57,587 bases of DNA from Dichomitus squalens LYAD-421 SS1 (GCF_000275845.1 NW_006766914.1:269994-327580); one strand, 5' to 3'. Positions 1 through 11,846 are shown, numbered from the stretch's first letter. The notes: generated by a model from the letters alone, not told the origin. A program made the numbers and translations.

Positions 1-412
1 TAGTGAAGTTCTTGAAATTTCGCTCACAACTTGGTCTCCGCTTCCCAAAGTCCAGAGCTGCTTAAAGCGCCTGCTACGCTTGCGTAACCATTCGGATACT
101 TAGCGAGGGGGAGTGTTGAACAGGCGCTGGTTTACACAGCTTGCCTAACACAGCCGTCACAAGATATGGAACGGCACAGCCGGTTACTGCAATAACCGAG
201 GCTGTACTACTCATGTGGTACACACACAGCTTTGCTGTGTACGCACTGCTTCTCTGTGCGACTGTGCATCCTGGGAATGTACTGTATAGTACTACGTAGC
301 CACAGATGTACAGTAGTATATATAGGGGACCTCTGTACCCCCAATCTACAGTTCAGTTCAGTTCACTCGAACATCTCCTCTCATCGCTCTAACAAGCCTC
401 TTACAACCAACA
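1..412 (+). mobile_element. 3' end of a degenerate Ty1/copia-like LTR retrotransposon
   Basis: A TGTTG...CAACA sequence of about 299 bp (114-412) has the form of an LTR, with a TATA box (TATATATAGGGG, near 317-328). A purine tract (GCGAGGGGGAG, 103-113) sits directly before it, where the polypurine tract of a 3' LTR lies. The frame just upstream ends at a stop near 99-101 and reads ISLTTWSPLPKVQS, which resembles a decayed copy of the I-L-T-K-x-L-P end of copia RNase H. The 5' part of the element is outside the window, so neither target duplication nor intactness can be judged. The copia assignment rests on this short, mutated tail and on LTR form. Confidence 0.5.
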
Positions 413-2374
413 ACCCTTCTAGGTGAGTTGCAGGCTATCCGCTGTCGTTGCCACCCGTGGGAGAGGCCTTCGCCCCCCGGGTTCAACAGTTGCTACTACT
501 ATCCCGGGCTCGCCAAGCAAAGTCCTTGTCGCCTTAAGGAGGCGAAGGCATGATAGTACCCCAGGGCAGACAATGTGCTCCTTGCCGCTATCATGGAATC
601 TCCCTACATATATCAGGGGTGCATTGGCAAAGGTCTGCATCAAAGATGTGGATCGGCGCGTCCTTGAGCTAGCTTGCTACGATGGAGTGCTTTCGAATAT
701 ATCCTTCATGTATCTCGCTCGATCACACAGATGATGGGTATTGTACAGGAAGATGTTCATGACCTTGTCTCACAGCGCGCAGATACAAGGAGACACAAAG
801 CTGGTCAAGGCCCTGCCAGAACTCGACCGAATAGAAGCTCTGGCTTCGCGGTAGCCGACGTCAGGTATCCTCGCGTCAAGACCGCTCCGCAACGTTGCCA
901 ACCTGCACCCGCCCCAACAAATGTGCCATAAGATGCTGCTGGTCGCACCACTTCTGTGACATACGGTGGGGCGAATATCGCTGCGGTCTATCGGTCGCTG
1001 TCTTCTTCTCCCGGCTGTTCGCAGGGGCAATTCCATCGCCCTCGGTCCTATCTCCAGGTCAGGTCTGCATCGTAGCAATTTGAATCCGACGTCAGCTTAG
1101 CGTAACCTCGCCTCCAAAGAGTTCGTTGCGCGGTGCCGAGGCGGTCGAAGTTGTCTTGGATCGCCACCGCCGTACTGCGCGGCTCACCCCTACAGACCGA
1201 CGAGTAAGTCCGAATTGTCCGGTACATAATGTGACTTCCCTGTCTGTCTGCGATAGGCCGATACATACTAGTTTTCATTTCGCTAGTCACGTACTTTGGT
1301 TCAGCTCGATCCTACCTGCATCCGAGTCGCTGACGTGCGCTCTCGCTATGGCAGACGTACGAACTTCTACTCGAGCGAGGCGCGTCGGTGCAAAGAAGTG
1401 CTGAACCTCACCGCATACTGCCCGTCATGTGCGGAGCATCAGTCGGCCTGTCAGCCTCTTTCGGAGAGCGGCTTTCGCTCTATTGAGCACCGTGGAGCTA
1501 CTCCACGGCCTGATGCCCATTCCACTCGGGATTAATGTAAGGCGTCAGCGTCAGTCCTCAGTCAGTACTCTTCTTCATCTAGCACCTGGGGAGCTGTACA
1601 GCGGCAGCCACATGCAAAGAGCTCTGAAATCTAGTTGAGCCTACGTCATGGTCTGCTCCAGCAGATAGTGATTTTCCAACGTCCCATGAGGCGTTTGGCG
1701 CATTGACATCCAACCGTCGATGCCGGTGGCAAATCATGCAAGATAGACACCTCCGCCGCACTCGGACGCGAGAACAGATGGACAGACTCATGACCGCCAT
1801 TCGGAGAGACACAGGCAGAGGTGTCCATCGGGCCGCATGAGCGCTCGCGCACAAGAGGCAGAACGCCGCTGCGTTCTTCACATGGAGACAGTACGCGCCA
1901 CAACTGTTCACAGCCAGTGTTAGCGGCATAAGGGCGTCAGCTGATACCAACAGCATCATTTTCATGAGCTGCCGAAGCAGTGGGATTGAAATTTTTCCGT
2001 GCAGACGCGACGAAATCTCACCAGTGAGTGGGTCGCAAGGTGCATTGAAGCATTCACGTCGGTTCTAGATGGGCCCGACCACTTCTCGGGCTGCATACTA
2101 CGGAGAGATCATGAGTGTGGAGCACGCTTCTGATATGTTTCAGACCCCCTGCAGCGTTCCGAAGTCTAACGGAGGCTCCATCTGCACAAGCTGCGCTGGG
2201 GAAACCACGACTGCCTACGCGACAAGAAGAGCTTTGAGGTGAACGCTCAAACGTCGAAGCAGCTCCAAGAAGGCGTTCATGAGCAGTGCCTACTCCTCAT
2301 GCATCTCCATTTTGCCACAGGTATGCCGATGGCGAGCACAGGGATTACGGGAGCATCGGCGGAGTAAAAAGAAG
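413..2374. other. Intergenic stretch with no supported gene
   Basis: Only short overlapping reading frames on both strands, none with a recognisable domain or convincing exon chain. A small inverted repeat (GCCTTCGCC near 467, GGCGAAGGC near 541) is visible just after the LTR. I see no further structure. Confidence 0.4.
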
Positions 2375-2465
2375 ATAAATAGGCTGGCTTGTACGATGCC
2401 CCAGAACCATCCGGTTCTCTCGACCTCCCCAAGCCCAGATCGCACTTTCTCAACCCATTCACAAT

Positions 2466-3298
2466 ATGCACTTCTCGTTCGTCACCTCCTTTGTAGCTGT
2501 TGCGACCATCTTTGGCTCTGCCATGGCCGAATCGCACACTGTGCACTTCAACAATCAGTACGTAATGTCGTCTTTCATAGCTGATCTATCGTGTTGACAA
2601 CTTTCACCAGGTGTGGCCATGGCACTGTAAGCCGCTAGAGCAAGCCATACGATGTTCACAGTAGCTTCAAAACTCACATTTTTATCAGCCGACTCTCGTT
2701 CAGAATGGGAAGATTCTTTCCACGGGAAATGACTTCGTCTCTAATGGACCTCTCATCTCTGCCATCGCGTGAGTCAGTATCGTTACTCTGCAGTCACCAT
2801 AAATTCACGCCGTTTCAGCTACTTGCAGACAGGTCCGTACCACATAGCTTGCGAATGAGATGTCATACTGATGATTTCCTGCTGATAGGCAGCTGCGGAT
2901 TGGACGGCGAAGGCTGCACGCTCGTCGAGGCCACGCTGAAGAACCCGACTACTCCGGGTTCAGGCTCCTCCGCTGACATCAGCCTGATTCCGCCCCACAC
3001 CTTCAGCGTTACTTCAGGCTTTGTGTACGTGAAACAATGGATTGAACTTCGTATCTAATATCTCAAGACACATGATTTCATCCAGGTACTCCGGCGGCTG
3101 CGACGGTGTAGGTGCCGATTGCAAGGACGCGAACTGCCCGGATGCGTTCCATGACCCGAACCAGACGGGAGTGCAAAAGGCCTGCCAAGTTGACAACGTG
3201 AGTTATCACTTCTCCTTATGCAGTGTGGGAACAATGTTGATTCGCAAGACACCACCTTCTCGCTCTAGGTCAACCTGGATATCACATTCTGTGACTGA
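2466..3298 (+). CDS. Small secreted cysteine-rich protein (basidiomycete glycopeptide-like)
   Basis: Seven exons: 2466-2557, 2611-2626, 2689-2768, 2819-2832, 2889-3024, 3086-3197 and 3269-3298. All have GT-AG borders and together give 159 residues in frame. The first 20 or so residues are a hydrophobic signal peptide ending SAMA. The mature part begins HTVHFNNQCGHGTPTLVQNG and has paired cysteines (GSCG, EGC, GGCDG, ADC, ANC, KAC) and a final FCD. This matches my memory of a basidiomycete family of small secreted 'glycopeptide' proteins with a thaumatin-like feel; the function is not known to me. A TATA-like GATAAATAGG lies about 90 bases before the ATG. Exons 2 and 4 are only 16 and 14 nt, so automatic gene finders may miss them. 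Confidence 0.8.
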
Positions 3299-4807
3299 TT
3301 TGGCGGTGCCAAAGTGACTCACCTCATGCAGAGTCTCCGACTTAGAGTAGTCTCGATTGTATCAACATATGTGTGTATCACACCAAATGCAGATCGCAAA
3401 CTTGAAGACAGCGTAAGAGACAGTCACTGTTGGGTGCCGATTTCTAGCGGACATTGAGTCTTAAATCTAGTTGCGTGCTCCCAGTAAACATCGTCAAGAA
3501 CGCGACGCTGCGGAGTCTCCATAAGATGAACATGTCAGAATGTTCGCTAGTGAAGTTTGCAAGACAAACTGATGAGGCGATCTCTGTTCGCCGTGACTCG
3601 TAAGCCTGCTTGATCGTCTCGTCGAAGAAACCACATACGCATCTCGAGCATGGTTTCGAGCCGCCGTCCTACTCGTGGACTCAAATTCTTATCTAAAATG
3701 GAAGAGAAGCTTGTGCCCGGTTCTCGTTCACGCAATCCTGATCATGGGCCTGCACAGGCAAAATGTTAGTCTGGTCCTCGCACAACCTGAGGTTAGAAGC
3801 GCTCACACTTCGGGTGACCACGTTCCGGAGGACGCCGGAAGGAGCCAAGCGCCGTGGCCGAATATGTGGCCCCTTGTTTTACGTTCTACCATCAGCTAAC
3901 TCTCGCCTTGCTTGCCCTTGGGTCCCGGCATCACCTTCTGATAGCTTCTGCAGCTGTGCTACTACCCCGATACTACTTGCGGCAAGCTTCTCCATTGATA
4001 ACGATGCTGGAAGAACCTACTCTCCTCATTACGACGAGCCTTCGACGCGAGCGATGAAGTTCTACTTGCCAATGTTTCATCCTTGTCCGTGAATCATGAA
4101 AGAAAGTCTCTTTGACTGTGTATGCGACAGATACCGCTTGATGCGCTGCGTCGCAACATGCTTCTGTGAACGGAAACAAGCGACCAGGTACCTTCACAAA
4201 AGCCGCTGTCGGTGAGTACCCCAACCAATCGCGCTCGGAAACGCGGATATGACACGTAATCATGTATCCCGGTGTCATTACTGGGGCTCGTGCAGAATTA
4301 CCTCGTCTTCCCCTCACTTTGTATTCCCGGGGAATGGTTATTGCATGTTTGCCTTCATCTCAGTCGCTGCGACGAAACTTGCTCGCATCCCAAGGAATCA
4401 GGTCCTGTCTCATGAGATTTGACCTCATATCTCATAAAGGGGCTGCCAGAGCTCGGAGCCGCTTGTGCTCATCGTATAACTAAATGTCAGGAAGTCATCA
4501 TTAGCTTCAAGCGAGGTGACTATACGTTGGGTTACTGTCCCCTTGTTCTGTCATAGGGGGTAGGGCCCTCCGGGCGGTCCTGGCCATAGTCGCATACTTC
4601 ACATTCCCGCCTCAGCTCAGTCAATATATACTGGTAGTGTCCAGCAAGGTTGGGCTAGTATAGTGAGCTCAAGGCTACTGCGCGCATCGGCCGGACTGGC
4701 GCCCGACCTCAACGCGCCATGTATATCAGGTGCTGGGCTAGTACGACTGCAAAGTGAGCTCGCGGACAACACCTGCTGTCAGAGTCACCTCCAAAGCATA
4801 AGCTATT
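3299..4807. other. Intergenic stretch with no supported gene
   Basis: Short frames on both strands only, without domains or clear exon chains. I see no RNA gene and no repeat. Confidence 0.35.
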
Positions 4808-5170
4808 AGGGCCGCTCAATTCTTCAGGACGCAGGACGCAGGACGCGTTCAGAGGCCATTGATGGAGGTGATGGGCTAAGCGAGACTAGCCGACAAGCTT
4901 GCCTTCGAAACCCCTCGCGCGACGATGACACTCCTCCCCCCTCACAAAGTGCCTCGAGGGTAGTGTCAATCGACGCGGAAAGCTTTCGTCCTCAACATAC
5001 TTGCGATTCATATTTTTCTGCGAGGTTTGGGACACGACAGACCCCTTGGAAAACAACGGGCACGAGAAATGAGGTTGGTACCTTGCCATATGCGGCAGGT
5101 TCGGCTAGCCCATCACATCCATCAAATGAGCTCTGAGTGCGTCCTGCGTCCTCAAGAATTGAGCGGCCCT
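4808..5170. mobile_element. MITE with long terminal inverted repeats
   Basis: The left arm starts AGGGCCGCTCAATTCTTCAG and the right arm is its reverse complement. Similarity extends about 70-80 bp inwards with mismatches, and both arms hold copies of a 7-bp AGGACGC unit (three on the left, two on the right). The element is 363 bp and has no coding capacity. ATT lies on both sides (4805-4807 and 5171-5173), consistent with a 3-bp target duplication. The superfamily is not certain. Confidence 0.75.
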
Positions 5171-5908
5171 ATTGAGATACTTTTGATCAACAGTCGACCA
5201 TAGTACTCCGATGCAGCCTTCGCATTCACTCGAGGGATTCATCCGCTTTCCTCATGGGGTTTATCGCGGGCTGCGGTCGGGCTTCGCCCTTCCGAGGTCC
5301 GCTCTTCCCCGCTAGCACAAGCGGAGGAGTGTCAGCGGTCCCCTGAAAGTCACTTACTGCATTCGTGTACCTGAAACACGAAACCACGCGAGCTGGCACT
5401 CCCCATACGGACTTGCATATACTGCCATACAGACCCGGTCACTTGAACGTGGCCAGGAATTACCGGACCTCGTGTACGTACTCTCAGTATCGTGCCTTAC
5501 GCCCACTCTCGGCAGACGTAAAGAACTGACAGTTGTCAGCCGGTGGGGATGTCACAGGGTAGCTAGTACATTGGACGTGAGCAGAAAGGTATCTCATCCG
5601 CGAAGCTTGAAGCTTTGAGGGCCTGCCTGTATAACGCTGCTGTTTGCCTCGAGCATTCCTATGGTCCATTAGCTATGATGAAGAGCTGAATGCAGGAACG
5701 ATTAGGGTAGTCTGAAGGGATGGGACGACCATGTAACGCCCAATTATAAGGGCAACCCGATTTGGTCATGCATGGAGGCTCCTACCGACGTCCCTGGCTT
5801 GCCGCTAGGCGATGTCTCCCCCTGCTGTCTAGACCCCATCAGCGGGCGCATAGCGGCTGCATCAAGCACAAGTCGTATAAGAATCCACATCCCTTTCTCT
5901 TCCTCGTT
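5171..5908. other. Upstream region of receptor R1, no gene seen
   Basis: No supported coding frame. The last 200 bases or so should hold the promoter and leader of the receptor gene starting at 5909. I see no convincing TATA box. Confidence 0.35.
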
Positions 5909-7360
5909 ATGGCGCCTTACTGGATCGCCCAGGTCGACGCCCCGGCGGCGCTTTCGCTCTTAGGCTTTGTGTTAATCACGATACCTCTCCTTTGGCAGCT
6001 AAAATGTCAGTACTACTCTCCTGTGCGTACCCACTGAGCTGGCTAACCTCGTTCGTGCAGCATGGAACATCGGATGCATTTTATACATTTTCTGGATCGG
6101 AGGCGTGTGCTTGGCTAATGGGATCAACATGCTCCTTTGGAGAACGAATGCGATCAACTTCGCCCCTGTCTGGTGCGATATATGTATGTGGTTCCCTCTG
6201 TTGTAGGATATAAGCGTTTCTGATTGCGATATCTACCATCGCCGCAGACATCCGCTTCTATATTGCGAGCGGTATAGGCGTTGTCTCCTCCACACTCGTG
6301 ATTACTCACCGCCTGTATCATATCGTCAACATGAGCGCAATAAGCCTCACTAGAGCACAAAGGCGACGCAATACTATCATTGACCTCTTCGTCGGACTTG
6401 GTATACCCTTGTTGGCTGTGGCAGTTTGTGAGTCGAGAATCACCCTTCTCTGCCTCGCTCCCTCTGAAATCTCATATTCCTCTCACAGTCTGGTTCTACC
6501 AAGGCCACCGCTTCAACATCTACGAAGGCGTCGGTTGCATGGAGGCCTACCCCAACACCTTCCTCTCTATCCTCCTCAACACCTCCTGGCCGCTGCCCAT
6601 CGGGCTGACCTCTGCCGTCTTTGCCGTCCTCGCGCTCCGCGCCGCATTCGACCGCACCAGAGACCTCAGGCGGCTCACGCTCGTCGAGCCGGGCCTCACA
6701 ACCAGTCGCTATTACCGCCTCATGGCGCTCGCTTTCGCTGACCTCCTCTGCACGATCCCCCTCACCATCTACATGATTGTCATCAACACCCGCGCGAACG
6801 CGATGTACACTTACGTCGGCCTCGCGGACCTGCACTCGGGCTTTGGGCGCGTGGACTCCATCGCGGCCATCGTTTGGCGCGCGGACCAGGCCGGCGTGGC
6901 GGTGGTCATGTTCAGGATATGGACCCCGATCGCTTGCGCGTTCCTCTTCTTTCTCATGTTCGGCTTCACCGAGGAGGCGCTGGAGCATTACAAGATGGCT
7001 ATCTCCTGGGTGGCGGCTCGATTTGGTTGTGCTCGATTCCGGAGGCGGCGCGCACCTAGGACGATGCGTGTTCTCCCGCGTGACGGTCGTGCGTCTGGGC
7101 TTTCTCACTACCAGATCGAGGACTGGGAAGCCAAGGCGGGTCGAATACCCGGGGAAGAAATGGCTGGTCTTCCTGTTCTCCCTTCGAAAGCAAACCCGCA
7201 GAACGCTCTGCCCCAGTTCTTGCGGGAGTCTCTGCCACCAATGTACGGGGACGTCCCTCAGCGACCTCCTAGCGTGCATCTACCTCTGGAAAAACAGCGA
7301 ACGCTTTACGTCCTACATCCAACGGCGGGCTTGAACTCAATGGACATCTCTCACTTATAG
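5909..7360 (+). CDS. STE3: R1: STE3-like pheromone receptor (seven-helix GPCR)
   Basis: Exons 5909-6005, 6061-6183, 6248-6427 and 6489-7360 join in frame to 423 residues. The N-terminus is hydrophobic (helix 1, LLGFVLITIPLLW), followed by the family marks WNIGC, NFAPVWCDI, the RRLY-equivalent HRLYHI, the loop block R-x-Q-R-R-R-N, GLGIPLL and YQGHRFNIYEGVGCMEAYPN. Later come RYYRLMAL, a helix ending FLFFLMFGFTEEALEHYK and a cytoplasmic tail of about 120 residues. STE3 receptors bind prenylated pheromones at the plasma membrane and signal through a heterotrimeric G protein and MAP kinase. R1 is most like R6 and R7, although it lies 20 kb away on the other strand. The start is the first ATG before helix 1. 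Confidence 0.92.
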
Positions 7361-7933
7361 TCGGTCGAATCTTGAATGCGCATGTACTCCCTGCCACTCT
7401 TTACCGGCAATCTGACTCACTTGGCGTCGCCATCTCGAGACGCATCTCTGTAGATCACATTGGGCTTCCTTCCATCTGTATCTATTGCTCTTTCTACCTA
7501 TCTACTTCTGATGTATCAACTATAAAGTTGTCGCACCGTGATATCTACCCTGGGGATCACGATGGTCGCTCATCTCAGTGGTCCTCTCATTGAAATCCCG
7601 CGCGACCGTCAAGATGACAAGCACTGGACGATCTGCGTCTGGTCTGTGACGATATCCTACAGCATGAAATGAGACGAGACTCGACGGGCAAGGGATGTGG
7701 TGCTAAAATAGTAATAGTACATTGGTTCTTGTTCATTCTTCTCGAGTATCGTACATCTAACCAAACCATCGCTGATGCGAGTCTCGAGCTACAAGCAGTA
7801 CAGTATGGTAGGTCTATCCAATCAAGTAAGGATATCAAAGGAGCGTGGGTTGTGTCGTAGGGTCCCGTGAAAAGAGTCAAGAATCATAAGTGAACAGCTA
7901 CTCCCCGGCGCCAGGGAGCAACCAATAATGTAC
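7361..7933. other. Convergent 3' region of R1 and P1
   Basis: R1 and P1 point towards each other here, so this holds their 3' untranslated regions. No coding frame is supported. Confidence 0.4.
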
Positions 7934-7940
7934 ATAAATA
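7934..7940 (-). promoter_or_regulatory. AU-rich element (UAUUUAU) in the P1 3' UTR
   Basis: On the minus strand the sequence is TTATTTATGTACAT, 280 bases after the P1 stop and downstream of its 3' intron. UAUUUAU is the heptamer bound by tristetraprolin-type zinc-finger proteins (Zfs1 in fission yeast, Cth2 in budding yeast). The 13 bases TATTTATGTACAT recur exactly downstream of P4. That it acts in this mRNA is inferred. Confidence 0.5.
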
Positions 7941-8073
7941 AGCGGCGAAGTGGCCGCACGGGACCGGAATAATCACGGATAAAGCGAAAAAGAGCAAAAG
8001 AGAGGAATAGGAAGGTGAGAGCGGCCGGGAGCCGGGATAGGGAGGGTCAAGTAGCGGTTGCCCGGTCGGAGAC

Positions 8074-8129
8074 CTGCCATAGAACCCATGTCAGGGGCCA
8101 GCGAGAATATGATATAGTGCGGGACTCAC
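8074..8129 (-). other. 3' UTR intron of P1
   Basis: Minus-strand GTGAGT (from 8129) to GGCAG (8074), 56 nt, with a CTGAC branch-like site. It begins 90 nt after the P1 stop. Inferred from splice signals only. Confidence 0.6.
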
Positions 8130-8219
8130 CAGGGGGTTGCAGTGGTTGTGTCAAAGACCGAATATATGTGCAATGAAATTGACAAAAAAAGGGCCGTCGC
8201 CGTCCTCGCGGATGGCCGC

Positions 8220-8342
8220 TTAGGCGATTGTGCACCATGAGTATGACGAAGAACCCATGGTGATCTCGCGCTCGTTGCTTGTGAACTCGACGCTGGCGTC
8301 GCCTGTCGTGGCAATGGCAACGATCGTCGTGAAAGCGTCCAT
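8220..8342 (-). CDS. P1: mating pheromone precursor, CaaX end CTIA
   Basis: A 40-residue precursor starting MDAF and ending SSSYSWCTIA. CTIA is a CaaX box for farnesylation of Cys37, removal of TIA and methylation. A Glu-Arg pair (residues 24-25, NEREIT) is the kind of site where basidiomycete precursors are cut, which would leave a lipopeptide of about 12-13 residues ending SYSWC. The secreted peptide should activate receptors of other mating types. A TATA box lies on the minus strand about 155 bases upstream. The last 10 residues are identical to those of P2. It lies between R1 and R2. Confidence 0.9.
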   Translation of the reverse strand: MDAFTTIVAIATTGDASVEFTSNEREITMGSSSYSWCTIA

Positions 8343-8496
8343 GATGATGGTGAGGGTGTGGACGTTCGGCGGCGGCAATAGAAGGCGAAAGGGCGGGGGA
8401 AGCGCGAAGGTGCAGCCTAGGGCTGCAGTCTGTGAAGCGATGTTTCTGTGCGGGTTATGAGGTGTTTCTGAGGATCGTACTGACAATTTTCCATCG

Positions 8497-8504
8497 CTTT
8501 TATA
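8497..8504 (-). promoter_or_regulatory. TATA box of P1
   Basis: Minus-strand TATAAAAG within CCCTATAAAAGC, about 155 bases before the P1 ATG, at the usual distance for a short fungal gene with a leader. Confidence 0.6.
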
Positions 8505-9066
8505 GGGAGATATGGGGTCGCGGCTCAGATGTTGTGCCGCCGAGCCTAGCTCGGATGTGCGCACGGCTCGGATGTGGCAAGGGCCTCCGCTACTAGTACT
8601 GTGATCAGTAAACACGTGAAAAGGCGGCAGCGGAGTGCTTACCCAAGTCCGCTGAAATGGTCGCGCAGGCCGCTCTTGTTATGCATTGCCCCATACCGAG
8701 CTATTGTTAGTGTTCTAGTCAATTCAGGCAACATACCTCGTTATGGGCGTTTTGTGCCACTCGAGGCCGCGTCAAAGCATAATTGGTCTTATTAGGAGAG
8801 ATCCGGACTGCGTATTGTAGTGCTAATGATACAATGACATGTAAGCAAAACAAACGAGGTGCTGAGCTAGCAATACGCGAAGAGGCTGGATGTGAGGTTG
8901 GAGGCTGAGAGAACGAAGGACGGCGAGGACACGGGATTCTAGCACCGCTAGAACTGCCGTTGGGGATGGGGATGTTGGTGAATGGATTGCGTGATGATAG
9001 TGATACATAGGGTAGATGCGAGATGTGTGCGGCAAGGAAATCCGAAGAACGAAACAGAGAGATACT
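8505..9066. other. Intergenic: P1 upstream region and R2 3' region
   Basis: Holds the distal P1 promoter and the 3' side of R2. No coding frame is supported. Confidence 0.35.
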
Positions 9067-10662
9067 TTAGACGATATGCTCTACCTCAACCCGAGTCTCT
9101 ACGGTGACCCGAAGGTCAGATTCCCGAGCAAGCGAGGAGGGAACTGGGTAAAACGTCGGGGAGCTGAACGGTCTGTGGTATGTTGGTACCGGCAACGAGA
9201 CTACAGGTGCAGGCGGTGATGGAGGAGGGTACTCGTCGGATATGTGTATGAATGGTGAAGAATCCGTCGAGAAGCAGCTCGGGGCGTATTGGGATCGGCT
9301 GGTGAACGTTTCTGAGGCGGGCGAGGCGAGCTCGGACTGGGATGTGATTTTCTGCCCGATCTTGTCCTTGCTGAAGGGCGTGAAGGAGGGGTCGGTGGCT
9401 GGACTATACGCGGGGAGCGTGTAGTCATCGCTGAGATCAAAGGTCGAGCTGAGCTTAATGGGCGACAAGGGAGACTTTGGAGACCTGTAAAAGAGCCTGA
9501 TTAAAGTCATGTCATGACATAAGGACATAATGCTGAGTACTAACCGAGCGAAACCACTATCAAGTGGCGTTGAAGGGTCAGGCAGCTTCTGCCTGAAGAT
9601 CTTGACGCGGATCCATCTAACGACGTTCTTGTAGTCTTTGAGCGCCTCCTCGCCGAAGCCGAAGAAGAAAAAGAAAACGAAGGACGAGACGGGCATAACC
9701 CAGAGGAAGAGGAAGAACTGCCGTTGGTACGAAACCGGGTATACGACCATCGGGATGGCATCAATACGCCCGAAGTCCGAATGTACATCCGCCCAGTTGG
9801 TCCAAGGACGAAGGCCAGGAGAAATATTGTCGTACATGGAAATCGCAGTGAGGATCGTCTGCCAGACAATCTGAACTACCGACATCGCGATGAGACGCAA
9901 GTAGCGCCCGGTACTGAGCGCGGAGTTGGAGTTCTTGAGCTGCATGGTGAACGTGAGGCGTTGTCGGAAGAAGTGATGGAGAGCGAGCGCTGCGACCACG
10001 TTAGCGACATGACAGATGGACGAGTGCGACGATAGGACTTACTAGCATAAATCGCCGTCAACACGGACAGGAGGAGAGGAGGGAACCAAATGATGAACAC
10101 TCCGGGAATGGAATAATACGTCGCAGGCAAGCAGCCCACATACTCCAAGATGTCGAATCGATGCCCCTGGACGACGTAGTCTAGTGGATGTCAATTTAAG
10201 CGCAGATCACTCCAAGACGAGTACTCACGAAGAGCCATGATTATGAGCGGGAGACCGTAGCACATGGCCAGGTCGAAGAACATCTTCTTTCGCTTGTCTT
10301 CCCGTGTTAAACGTGCAATACGACCGGACGCGACAAGCTCCAGATTACGACAGACACACATCGTAGCAGCAGGGAGGGCAACGGACGCCCCGATCGTGAG
10401 CTTCGTAGCTTGACGAACCATTAGCTATCAAAGACCGGATAGGTGGAATGGAACACTCACTGATGTCACACCAGACAAGGAGGTGCTTGCGAACGTTTCC
10501 ATCCCAGACGATGGTATTTACACCATATATAACATCCATTGCAAAGAGCCAGGCAATGATAGAGACTGTGGCGACGTTGTGAGAGCGCCAGTGTGCAGGT
10601 AGAGGTATAAGGACGAGAAAAGCGGCGAGGAATGCTCCAACCGGAAACACAGGATAGCGCAT
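9067..10662 (-). CDS. STE3: R2: STE3-like pheromone receptor
   Basis: Starts MRYPVFPVGAFLAAFLVLIPLP (helix 1) and shows RSHNVAT, YGVNTIVW, VWCDIS, ALPAATMCV, the REDKRKKMFFDL loop, CYGLPLIIM, VVQGHRFDILEYVGC and FIIWFPPL. These are followed by STGRYLRLIAMS, GFGEEALKDYK and a serine/proline-rich tail of about 150 residues. At least five introns separate these blocks; the last lies near 9485-9545, within the tail. It is clearly closest to R5 (shared NVAT, AWLF, VIYGV and VQGHRFDI blocks). A plasma-membrane receptor for prenylated pheromone is the family role; its ligand cannot be told. The ATG at 10660-10662 directly precedes helix 1. Confidence 0.92.
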
Positions 10663-11691
10663 TGTGGCAGAACCAGGAGGGCAAAGCGGCGACAGAGTAT
10701 GTGGCCCAAGCTCATTGCAGAAGACATTTCTAGGCTTGCTATGTTATGCGGACAATGGCCGGCAGCGTTCATTCACGTCCTGACACGGGGGAGCATAAAG
10801 AACCATTGTCCACGGACAATAGCCCGCCATCATAAGCGCCCATGGGGACATCCCCGGGCCGACAGTAAATGGGCGTCTATGACATTCGATCGTGATCGGC
10901 GTAAACTCCAAGGCCACAAACTCGTCCGCGGGCAATAGTCAGACTCCCGGAGCACTGGTGTAGTTGATGTTGACTGGGTCAACATGGTCTCCTGAAGCTT
11001 TCATATAAATGGAGGCTCTCAGAGACTGTCCAGCATCTCATGTGCCCCCCATGAACCTCGCTTTCCGCTCACCGACTTGGTCAACCGCGCCACAGATTGC
11101 GTGATCTGCCCCTCCCATGATGCATGCTCGACGTGTTCGCAACTCCAGGAACGAAGACAATTGCTCACAACTTGCAAGAAGTCTGCTGTGAATCATAACG
11201 GCAGCTTGAAGCTGACACACTGCGCGTGTAAACCGCTGAACACGGTTTCCAAACATCTCGGGCGGCCTCCTACTGCGGCCACACTGATGGCGAACGGCGT
11301 GAAGGGGCTGCGAGACCATCGAGCAGCAGCCGCGTTGTCGTGCGCCAACTACCACATCGAAGCTCCCGATGCTATCTTTCGCGGCACAGAGCACTACTCG
11401 AAGACACTGAATTCGTGTTGTATTTACGGCTAGAACAATATGAAGCCATGAATCACCGAAGTGTTGGAGACGAGCACCCATGGAAGAGAATATGAAGAAA
11501 TTTACGACAAGCTACAGAATACATTCAGGGCACAGAGACGCAGCTACTGATACATGCATTGACAGTCACCAGGGTCACCAATGGACGCCTGTCTTAAGGA
11601 GAACATTCCACAGGAGATCAAAGACAGACGGCATACGGATTCAAGAAATCAAAGGATCGTGATGGGATACCGAAGGAGATTTTATATATTG
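10663..11691. other. Intergenic: R2 upstream, no supported gene
   Basis: Several short frames on both strands. A CATATAAATGG on the plus strand near 11002 precedes a 31-codon frame (11009-11104) that ends APQIA and lacks the CaaX cysteine. I do not call it a gene. Confidence 0.35.
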
Positions 11692-11698
11692 ATAAATA
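11692..11698 (-). promoter_or_regulatory. Second AU-rich element downstream of P2
   Basis: Minus-strand CTATTTATCAAT, sharing TATTTATCAAT with the element at 11840-11846. It is 328 bases after the P2 stop, so it counts only if the P2 mRNA reaches that far. Confidence 0.35.
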
Positions 11699-11839
11699 GG
11701 GAGCCGCGCCGGTTGCTTGGTCCAGCCGGGCTGTACGGAAGGCTCATATCAGTTATGAAGTTAGGCGGCGGAACAGGCATGTAATGAGACTCACAGCATA
11801 TGCGCGGCATCAGCACAAGACCATCGGGCGAAACGATTG

Positions 11840-11846
11840 ATAAATA
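11840..11846 (-). promoter_or_regulatory. AU-rich element (UAUUUAU) in the P2 3' UTR
   Basis: Minus-strand GTATTTATCAAT, 180 bases after the P2 stop and beyond the P2 3' intron. Same heptamer and orientation as at the other pheromone genes. Confidence 0.5.

Noticed and set aside
11009..11104. 31-codon frame after a TATA-like box, ending APQIA then stop
   Set aside because: It resembles a pheromone by size and position, but the fourth residue from the end is Pro rather than Cys, so there is no CaaX box, and the N-terminus is not MD-type.
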